Below the pieces are notes generated by a model. That model made no database searches. It worked only from the letters and a program-made list of their open reading frames with translations, and had not been told where the DNA came from. 12,155 nucleotides of DNA from Acidobacteriota bacterium (GTDB lineage: Bacteria; Acidobacteriota; Thermoanaerobaculia; Multivoradales; JAHEKO01), in the NCBI GenBank assembly GCA_027296385.1, contig JAPUJD010000177.1, positions 1-12,155 of the forward strand, given 5' to 3'. The position numbers and the translations under genes were made by a program. Of the stretch, positions 6,645 through 12,155 are shown piece after piece. The number at the start of each line of letters is the position of its first letter. Position 1 is the first letter of the stretch.

Positions 6645-7999
6645 CGAGCGACCACTCTCGTCGGTTGAGGATGCAGCAGGAGATTCAGGCCGCGGTCGTG
6701 GCGCACCGCAGCGGGTCTCAATCCGGCAGCGTCGCTGGCCATCATGAACCCCAGGCTGGCATCACGGTGTAGAGCCCCATGAGTCCAGCGTAGCGCGCCC
6801 TTGGTCCACCTGGCCGAGCGCTCGGTGGCCAGAGCCCCATACATGGAGCCTGCCGTCGTCGAGCAGATCACCGAGGCCGGGTTCTGCACTGCCTCGAAGG
6901 CGGCGGCCAGGCGATAAAGTGGATCAGGGTAGGGCGCCGTCAACGTGGCCTCGAGAAGATCTTCGTCGGTCGTCCAGATCCCGCTATCGGCAACCTTGGC
7001 GAGTACCGCCGCTACCCCGTACCCGGTCTCCCCCTCCAGCTGCCAAGCCCACTCGCCCGTGCCGGCTCGATCCCGACGCGCGAACTCGACGCTTTGCCGC
7101 GCCGCCGTCAATCGCCATCCACCGCCGCTTTTGGCGACGCAGAAGTCGACACCCTCGACCGAGCCGAGAGCGCCGGCCAGCGCGGGTACCAGCGCCCCAG
7201 CGGCATAGGCCTCGAAGCTCGAAACCAGTCCGTACGGTGTGAGCACGACGTCTCCCTTGCGCTCGAGCCTTTCGGTCACGCGCCAACCACGATCCTTGAT
7301 GCGCCGCTTGACCGCCGGCAGCACGTTCTCCAGCGGTTCACCACCGGCGAGGCCATGATCGGACAGCAACGCCACGCGCAGGCCGCTCCCGGAACGCTCG
7401 CGCAACGCGCGAAGCTGACCGTCGAGCGCACGGAGGATGGGGTCGAGGCCGGTCGGTCCAAAGAGGTGCGCCGCCGTGTCGGTGTCGGCGATGTAAATGC
7501 TGAAAGTCTCGCGGGAGCTCGCCTCGAAACTGGCCAGCGCCCGCTCGAGCTCCTTGATCCCAGCTCGCACCGGGCGGATTGCGTGCAAAGCGTTGCGCAG
7601 CGGCCCCTTGCGGTTCCAGTCGAAGAACTCACGCCACGGAAAGGTGACCCTGAAGTAGCTCAGCGGCCCGCCGCCCCGGCGGCGCCGATCTTGCCAGTCG
7701 AAGAACCGGGCCTCGTAACCGGGGGAGCGCTCGAGACCGTAGTCGTGGAGGATCCCGGCCAGAGCGATGCTGGTGATGGAAGGGAAGGTGCTGATCAACG
7801 GTATCGGCCGTCCGAAGTCCGCAAAGAGCGGCTCGTTTCCGGCGGCGTCTACTGGCTCGGTCAGCCGGGCCATCGTCGAGTAGGGCACCGCATCGAGAAC
7901 GATCAGCAGGGTGCGGTCGCCTCCGGCCGCTGCGCCGGGAGCCGGTGCCATCCAGATGGCCAAGGCCACCACCAGGGCTGGTAGCGTGCGCGCCGTCAT
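6641..7999 (-). CDS. Secreted alkaline-phosphatase-superfamily hydrolase in the hopanoid operon
   Basis: A 452-residue protein related to type I phosphodiesterases/nucleotide pyrophosphatases of the alkaline phosphatase superfamily, which hydrolyse phosphate esters with two metal ions. Residues 1-25 look like a signal peptide (Arg4, hydrophobic core 6-18, likely cleavage after Ala25), so it should act outside the cytoplasm. Family elements in order: LIVLDAVPY (33-40, metal ligand Asp36), STFPSITSIALAGIL (70-84, probable nucleophile Thr76 or Ser77), IADTDTAAHLFGP (170-182, Asp172/174, His178), LLSDHGL (211-217, Asp214, His215) and THGALHRDASLGFMMAS (406-422, His407). All expected ligands therefore seem present. 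ATG 7999 overlaps the hpnG stop and its own stop overlaps the fni start, both as ATGA. Substrate unknown; it could process a hopanoid head group or be an unrelated phosphohydrolase. Confidence 0.82.
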   Translation of the reverse strand: MTARTLPALVVALAIWMAPAPGAAAGGDRTLLIVLDAVPYSTMARLTEPVDAAGNEPLFADFGRPIPLISTFPSITSIALAGILHDYGLERSPGYEARFFDWQDRRRRGGGPLSYFRVTFPWREFFDWNRKGPLRNALHAIRPVRAGIKELERALASFEASSRETFSIYIADTDTAAHLFGPTGLDPILRALDGQLRALRERSGSGLRVALLSDHGLAGGEPLENVLPAVKRRIKDRGWRVTERLERKGDVVLTPYGLVSSFEAYAAGALVPALAGALGSVEGVDFCVAKSGGGWRLTAARQSVEFARRDRAGTGEWAWQLEGETGYGVAAVLAKVADSGIWTTDEDLLEATLTAPYPDPLYRLAAAFEAVQNPASVICSTTAGSMYGALATERSARWTKGALRWTHGALHRDASLGFMMASDAAGLRPAAVRHDRGLNLLLHPQPTRVVAR

Positions 8000-8715
8000 G
8001 ACGTGATGACCTCGGTACAGGCGCTCGCCAGTGCCTCGGCGACCGCCTGGAGGCGGCGGCGTAGCCGCCACAGGTCGGGCCAGACGGTCGGCCGGCGGCA
8101 AGCCGCCCACAAGACCCGCCGCCGGTCCACAGAGCCCTCGCGGTCACGCAGGAGCTCGAAGTCGAGCGGCAGGGTCTCGCCAGCGGTGTCGCTGACGCCG
8201 CGCAGGCCGACGAACGGGACGCCGAGCTCTTCCGCACTCTCGGCCCAAGGTGCGCTCTCGAGGTCCACGACTGCTGGGCCCTTGCCAACCAGCCGCGCCA
8301 GCCGCGCCTTGTCGCTCGGGCTCGAGGCAATCGCTCGGGCGGTCACTACCGTGCCTCGCGTCACCCCGTTAATTCTTGCCTTCTGTGGCCACTGAGTCGA
8401 CGGCATCTCGAACACGCGGCCGGAGGCCTCGTCGACGATCCTGTCGGCGAGGAGCAAATCGCCTACGCGAAAAACGCCGGTCAGACCGCCGGCCGCGCCG
8501 ATACCCACTAGCACATCCGGCTCCACTGCCCGCAGGAGCTCCCGCGCCGACTGCCGGGCTTTGCGGGGGCCATCACCCGTCACCGCCAGGAACACCTCCC
8601 GGGCGCCGACGTCGCACCGGAGCCAGTGCCCGGAGGCTGGCGGCCCGGAAGCCTTCAGCCGGCGCGCCAGAGGACCGATCTCCTCGGCCAGCGCGGCAAC
8701 CACCGCGATCCTCAT
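7996..8715 (-). CDS. hpnG: Hopanoid-associated phosphorylase/nucleosidase HpnG
   Basis: A 239-residue member of the nucleoside phosphorylase / MTA-SAH nucleosidase superfamily. In hopanoid pathways HpnG removes adenine from adenosylhopane, giving ribosylhopane (a phosphorylated ribose intermediate has also been proposed). The N-terminus MRIAVVAALAEEIGPL carries the Glu pair found in nucleosidases (residues 11-12). VGIGAAGGL (70-78) is the phosphate/ribose-site loop. VDLES (150-154) replaces the usual D-M-E substrate motif, and RGVSDTAGE (172-180) holds the catalytic Asp176. The frame extends upstream to 9024 but that part overlaps hpnA and reads as low-complexity shadow, so ATG 8715 at the ATGA overlap is chosen. 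An MTA/SAH nucleosidase would be the guess without context; the hpnH-hpnA neighbours favour HpnG. Confidence 0.92.
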   Translation of the reverse strand: MRIAVVAALAEEIGPLARRLKASGPPASGHWLRCDVGAREVFLAVTGDGPRKARQSARELLRAVEPDVLVGIGAAGGLTGVFRVGDLLLADRIVDEASGRVFEMPSTQWPQKARINGVTRGTVVTARAIASSPSDKARLARLVGKGPAVVDLESAPWAESAEELGVPFVGLRGVSDTAGETLPLDFELLRDREGSVDRRRVLWAACRRPTVWPDLWRLRRRLQAVAEALASACTEVITS

Positions 8716-9710
8716 GCCGGCCGCGCCCGCACGTAGCCGTGGCTGCTGTACCAGTCGACCGCCCGGCGCAGCGCCTCCTCGACCGGGCCGGGGTCGAAGC
8801 CGAGCTCCCGCCGGGCCTTGGCATTGTCGAAGAACATCCTGTGGCGAGCCAGCTGTAGGGCCTCCAAGGCGAGCCACGGCTCGCGCGGTAGCACCCGACT
8901 GATCGCGGTATCGACCGCCGCCAGCGACAGCGGCAGCCAGTAAGGCAGGCGCAGGCGCGGAGGCGGCAGGCCGGTGATGTCGGCCAGCATCTGGAGGATC
9001 TCCCTGAGCGTCAGGTTGCGGCACCCGAGAATGTACTCCTCGCCGTCGCGTCCGCGCTCGGCGGCGAGGAGGTGGCCGCGCGCGACGTCACGCACATCCA
9101 CCAGGTTGAGACCGGTGTGCACGTAGGCAGGCATTCGGCGGTTGACGAAGTCGAGGATGATCTTGCCGGTCGCTGTCGGCTTGTGATCTCCCTCGCCCAC
9201 CGGCGCCGACGGATGCACGATGACGACTGGCAGCCCGCGCTCGGCCCAAGCCTTGGCCTCCAGCTTGCCCAGGAACTTGCTGCGCTTGTAGTGCCCCACC
9301 ATGTCGGCCAGACCCACCGAGCTGTTCTCGTCGGCGGCAGAATCGTCCAGCATGGGGCCAAGGGTGCCGACCGTGCATGTGTAGATGACCCTTCTCACCC
9401 CCTGATCGGCTGCGGCCTGCAGCACATTGCGGGTGCCGTCGACGTTGGAAGCGTAGATTTCGCGCGGGCGGCGCACGAAGAGGCGGTAGTCGCCGGCGCA
9501 GTGAAACGCCGTGTCGCACCCCTCCATGGCCCGCGCCACCGAGACGGCGTCGCGCAAATCGCCTTCGACGAGCTCGGCGCTGCTGCCTTCGAAGTTGTGG
9601 CGCGCGCTCCCCGGACGCACCAGACAGCGGACTTGTGTTCCCTCACTTTCGAGCAGCTTCAGTATGTGGCCGCCGACGAAGCCCGAGGCTCCGCTGAGAA
9701 AGGTCTTCAT
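8712..9710 (-). CDS. hpnA: Hopanoid-associated sugar epimerase/reductase HpnA
   Basis: A 332-residue extended short-chain dehydrogenase/reductase of the NAD-dependent epimerase family. The Rossmann nucleotide-binding motif GASGFVG is at residues 7-13, and the catalytic YKRSK (Tyr141, Lys145) sits in the HpnA-like context MVGHYKRSKFLGKLEAKAW. IVHPSAPVGEGDHKPT and LNLVDVRDVARGHLLA are typical of the hopanoid-associated subgroup. The in-frame extension to 9908 overlaps hpnH by about 200 bases and lacks family similarity, so I start at ATG 9710, at the ATGA overlap with hpnH. No clear Shine-Dalgarno precedes it, which suits coupled translation. The family is named for its genomic association; its biochemical step is not established to my knowledge. 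A dihydroflavonol-reductase-like label is the alternative annotation. Confidence 0.93.
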   Translation of the reverse strand: MKTFLSGASGFVGGHILKLLESEGTQVRCLVRPGSARHNFEGSSAELVEGDLRDAVSVARAMEGCDTAFHCAGDYRLFVRRPREIYASNVDGTRNVLQAAADQGVRRVIYTCTVGTLGPMLDDSAADENSSVGLADMVGHYKRSKFLGKLEAKAWAERGLPVVIVHPSAPVGEGDHKPTATGKIILDFVNRRMPAYVHTGLNLVDVRDVARGHLLAAERGRDGEEYILGCRNLTLREILQMLADITGLPPPRLRLPYWLPLSLAAVDTAISRVLPREPWLALEALQLARHRMFFDNAKARRELGFDPGPVEEALRRAVDWYSSHGYVRARPA

Positions 9711-10708
9711 CCAAGGAAATTCCACGCCGCCAGCCGGAGAAGGTCGCGCGGATTCTTGCGGGCGCCCCTCACAACGGAGGCCTCGAAACCGGAGTGCATG
9801 GCGCAGTTCTGACACAGGGTATCCTGCCGCGACTCCCAATAGTCCCAATCGGTTTCGTTCCAGAACTCGTCCCACGACCAGGTGGCGGTCTTGCCAATCA
9901 GATAGCACGGCCCCTTCCAGCCGTTGGGCGTGAAGGTGACGGTACTCCAGGGCGAGCAGTCGTACTCCCGCAGACCGGCGGCGAACTCGAGGAACATCGG
10001 GGTCGAGGTCAGACGGTAGCGCTGGGAGATCTCGATCACGCGCTTGAACTTCTCGTGCATGTCGTCCCGGGTCAGGAAGATGTCTCGGTCGACGCTCTGA
10101 TACTGGTAGCCGGGGCAGATCAACATGCCGTCGATGCCGAGCGCGAAGAGCTCCTTACACAGCTGTTCTATCTCTTCGATCTCGGTTTCCTTGAATATCG
10201 TCGTGTTGGTGATGACGTGATACCCACGCTGTTTCGCCTCGGTGATCATGGCGATCGCCTTGTCGAAGACCCCTTCCCGCGCGCAGACGTAGTCGTGCGT
10301 CTTGCGCATGCCGTCGAGGTGAACGTTGATCGTGAGGCGCCGGTGCGGCGCTACCAGACCGAAGACCTTCTCGTCGAGCAGCAGAGCGTTGGTGCACAGG
10401 TAGATGTGGCGCTGGCGCTCGATGATGCCCTCGATCAGCTCCGGCAGCTCGGGATAGATTGTGGGCTCGCCGCCGCAGATCGAGACGACCGGCGCGCCGC
10501 TGTCGTCGGCCGCTTGGAGGCAAACCTCGACCGGCAGGCGGTCTTGGAGCTTGCCCGTATGGCGCTCCGTAGCGCAGCCGATGCAGGCCAGGTTGCAAGT
10601 GTAGAGGGGCTCGAGCATGAGCACGAACGGGTAGCGGCGGTTGCCGCGCAGTGCCTGGCGCAGTTGGTACACGATCATGTCGGTGGTGATGTGGAGGGGG
10701 AATCGCAT
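9707..10708 (-). CDS. hpnH: Hopanoid radical SAM protein HpnH (adenosylhopane synthase)
   Basis: A 333-residue radical SAM enzyme. The family uses a 5'-deoxyadenosyl radical from SAM to add adenosine to the hopene side chain, giving adenosylhopane, the first step towards C35 hopanoids. The cluster-binding motif CNLACIGC (Cys38, Cys42, Cys45) follows the family signature PFVLMLEPLYT. GGEP (79-82) is the usual SAM-contact motif. The C-terminal region contains GPCYLIG, NETDWDYW and CQNCAMHSGFEA (Cys299, Cys302), which match the HpnH C-terminal domain, so the protein looks complete. The start at 10708 is set by a good AGGAG and by similarity beginning at MRFPLHITTD. The stop overlaps the hpnA start in ATGA. 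It sits directly after shc, as expected for its substrate. Confidence 0.96.
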   Translation of the reverse strand: MRFPLHITTDMIVYQLRQALRGNRRYPFVLMLEPLYTCNLACIGCATERHTGKLQDRLPVEVCLQAADDSGAPVVSICGGEPTIYPELPELIEGIIERQRHIYLCTNALLLDEKVFGLVAPHRRLTINVHLDGMRKTHDYVCAREGVFDKAIAMITEAKQRGYHVITNTTIFKETEIEEIEQLCKELFALGIDGMLICPGYQYQSVDRDIFLTRDDMHEKFKRVIEISQRYRLTSTPMFLEFAAGLREYDCSPWSTVTFTPNGWKGPCYLIGKTATWSWDEFWNETDWDYWESRQDTLCQNCAMHSGFEASVVRGARKNPRDLLRLAAWNFLG

Positions 10709-10718
10709 TCTGGTGGAT

Positions 10719-10723
10719 CTCCT
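10719..10723 (-). promoter_or_regulatory. Ribosome binding site for hpnH
   Basis: AGGAG lies in the 29-base gap between shc and hpnH, 10 bases before the ATG at 10708. It supports that start over the longer in-frame extension that runs into shc. It is the clearest Shine-Dalgarno sequence among the hopanoid genes; the genes downstream of it start at ATGA overlaps. Confidence 0.7.
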
Positions 10724-10737
10724 GACCGGCCTCGAGA

Positions 10738-12155
10738 CTACTGGGCGGCAACCGCTTCGACCGGCACCGCGAAGACGTCCTCGCCGAACGTCAGCCGCCG
10801 GTAGGTCGAGAGCGCCATGAGTGGAAAGTAGGTGGCGTAGCCGTGGTATCGCAGGTAGAAGACCTCGGGGAAACCGGTGCCCGTCCAGGCCTCGTCTGTC
10901 CAACCGCCGCCGCGCTCTTGTCGGTCGAGCAAGAAGTCGACCCCGCGCCGGACCGCGAAGCTCTCCGGCTCACCGGCCGCCATCAACCCGAGCAGCGCCC
11001 AGCCGGTCTGGCTGGCCGTGCTCGCCCCCTGCCCCTTGGACTCGGGATCGGAGTAGGATTCCGGCGACTCGCCCCAACCGCCATCGTCGTTCTGACAGTC
11101 TTCGAGCCACCGCGCGGCGAGCCGCATCGGGCGCGTCGTCGGCTCCTCCCCAGCTTGCCGCAGGGCGCACAGCGCGAGCCAGGTGCCGTAGAGATAGTTG
11201 CAACCCCACCGTCCGTACCAGGAGCCGTCGCTTTCTTGCTGCCGGTGAATGAAATCGAGTGCCCGAGCCAACTCAGGCGAATCGGGAGCCCTACCGGAGC
11301 GCAGGTACGCCTCCACCACCCTCGCCGTCACGTCGACGGTCGCCGGGTCGATCATCGCATTGTGGTCGGCGAGCGGAATGTAGGTGAGCACCTCGCGATC
11401 ACAATCCCGGTCGAACGCGCCCCAGCCACCGTCCCGGTTCTGCATGCCGTCGAGCCACCCGGTGCCACGCAGGATGGCCGCTTCGATGCGGCCCTGCTCG
11501 GCCTGGTCGGGGTGCCGGAGTTTGGTCAAGGACGTCACCACCTGCGCCGTGTCGTCACAGTCGGGGTAGAACTCGTTGGCGTACTCGAAGTACCAACCCC
11601 CGACTTGTCCGCCGACCGACTTGCGACTCCAGTCACCGGGGGTCCGCACCTCGTGATCCAGGAGCCAGGCAGCTGCCCGCCGTGCCGGCGCCGAGTCCGG
11701 CGCCAGGCCGCAATCGAGCAAGGTGTCCAGCGCCAGGGCGGTGTCCCAGACGGGGGAGAAACAGGGTTGGATCCGCAGCGTGGTGCTCTCCTCGATCTCG
11801 AGACGCTCGAGCTCGCGGACCTGGCTCGCCACCAGCGGATCGTCGGCCTCGAGACCCAGGGCTCGCAGGGCGTAGATCGAGTTGACGATCGGGGGAAAGA
11901 TGGCGCCGAGTCCGTCGCTTTTGTCGAGGCGCTCCAGCGTCCAGTCCCGAGCCCGCTCCAGGGCGCGCCGGCGAAGCCCGCGTAAGGGAGCCTTCTCGTA
12001 GATCCTCAGCGCCACCTCGACCAGCCGGAAGAACCGCCGCCATGTGGCGCCCCGCAAGGACTCCGAAGGGTCGTCCCGGGCAGCGGCACACTCCCGGCCC
12101 AACTCGGCGATCCCGCAACCCGCCGGAACCTCACAGCGAGGCCGCAGCGCACAGA
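10738..12155 (-). CDS. shc: Squalene-hopene cyclase, C-terminal part (5' end beyond window)
   Basis: Cyclises squalene to hopene/hopanol, the core step of hopanoid synthesis, at the membrane. The frame is open to the right edge; 471 residues are visible and, compared with cyclases of about 630-650 residues, roughly 175-180 N-terminal residues are missing. A TTG at 12102 is an internal Leu codon, not the start, because family-like sequence continues upstream of it. The catalytic DxDD motif is present as DCDD (nt 11551-11562), preceded by QPCFSPVWDT. QW-type repeats are visible: QNRDGGWGAF, QQESDGSWYGRWG, CQNDDGGWGE and QERGGGW. The C-terminal GFPEVFYLRYHGYATYFP block matches the family's active-site end. 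It stops with TAG 29 bases before hpnH, so they are probably co-transcribed. An oxidosqualene cyclase is unlikely given the DCDD motif and the hpn neighbours. Confidence 0.97.
   Translation of the reverse strand, partial: CALRPRCEVPAGCGIAELGRECAAARDDPSESLRGATWRRFFRLVEVALRIYEKAPLRGLRRRALERARDWTLERLDKSDGLGAIFPPIVNSIYALRALGLEADDPLVASQVRELERLEIEESTTLRIQPCFSPVWDTALALDTLLDCGLAPDSAPARRAAAWLLDHEVRTPGDWSRKSVGGQVGGWYFEYANEFYPDCDDTAQVVTSLTKLRHPDQAEQGRIEAAILRGTGWLDGMQNRDGGWGAFDRDCDREVLTYIPLADHNAMIDPATVDVTARVVEAYLRSGRAPDSPELARALDFIHRQQESDGSWYGRWGCNYLYGTWLALCALRQAGEEPTTRPMRLAARWLEDCQNDDGGWGESPESYSDPESKGQGASTASQTGWALLGLMAAGEPESFAVRRGVDFLLDRQERGGGWTDEAWTGTGFPEVFYLRYHGYATYFPLMALSTYRRLTFGEDVFAVPVEAVAAQ

Noticed and set aside
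7996..9024. Long form of HpnG starting at 9024
   Set aside because: The extra 103 residues overlap hpnA and are Ala/Gly/Arg-rich shadow sequence; family similarity begins at the ATG at 8715.
10843..11985. Long plus-strand open frame (380 codons) opposite shc
   Set aside because: It mirrors the conserved cyclase coding sequence and shows no family signature; treated as an antisense shadow.

Overview
This window is a single-strand gene block: all eleven genes I can support lie on the minus strand, so the text below runs from the right edge to the left. Base composition is strongly GC-rich, genes are tightly packed, and I see no RNA genes, mobile elements or CRISPR arrays. The content (hopanoid synthesis, a type II isopentenyl diphosphate isomerase, a receptor-type PP2C phosphatase, a UbiD decarboxylase) fits a GC-rich bacterium, probably with a Gram-negative envelope. 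Acidobacteriota or a similar phylum is a guess from gene content, not a measured assignment.

Region 1 (about 12155 to 5613) is a hopanoid operon. It begins with the C-terminal three quarters of squalene-hopene cyclase (shc, cut by the window edge). Next come the radical SAM enzyme HpnH (adenosylhopane formation), the hopanoid-associated epimerase/reductase HpnA, the nucleosidase/phosphorylase HpnG, a signal-peptide-bearing alkaline-phosphatase-superfamily hydrolase, and a type II IPP isomerase (fni). From hpnH through fni every junction is a 4-base ATGA stop/start overlap, so five genes are probably translationally coupled. Together they would supply isoprenoid units, cyclise squalene, attach an adenosyl group to the hopane side chain and remove the adenine. 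The secreted hydrolase inside this chain has no established hopanoid role and is the most interesting item here.

Region 2 (5502 to 2418) follows a 110-base gap. It holds a squalene-synthase-like enzyme whose motifs resemble the one-enzyme eukaryotic type rather than HpnC/HpnD, then a membrane receptor with a large extracytoplasmic part, a HAMP domain and a SpoIIE/RsbU-type phosphatase domain.

Region 3 (2387 to 1) holds a UbiD-family prenylated-FMN decarboxylase (possibly quinone biosynthesis), a PaaI-like hotdog thioesterase, and the first 46 codons of a thiamine-diphosphate enzyme (acetolactate synthase / 2-hydroxyacyl-CoA lyase superfamily) joined to the thioesterase by another ATGA overlap. 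All gaps between genes are 110 bases or less, so the whole window could be one long transcript, though I cannot show that.
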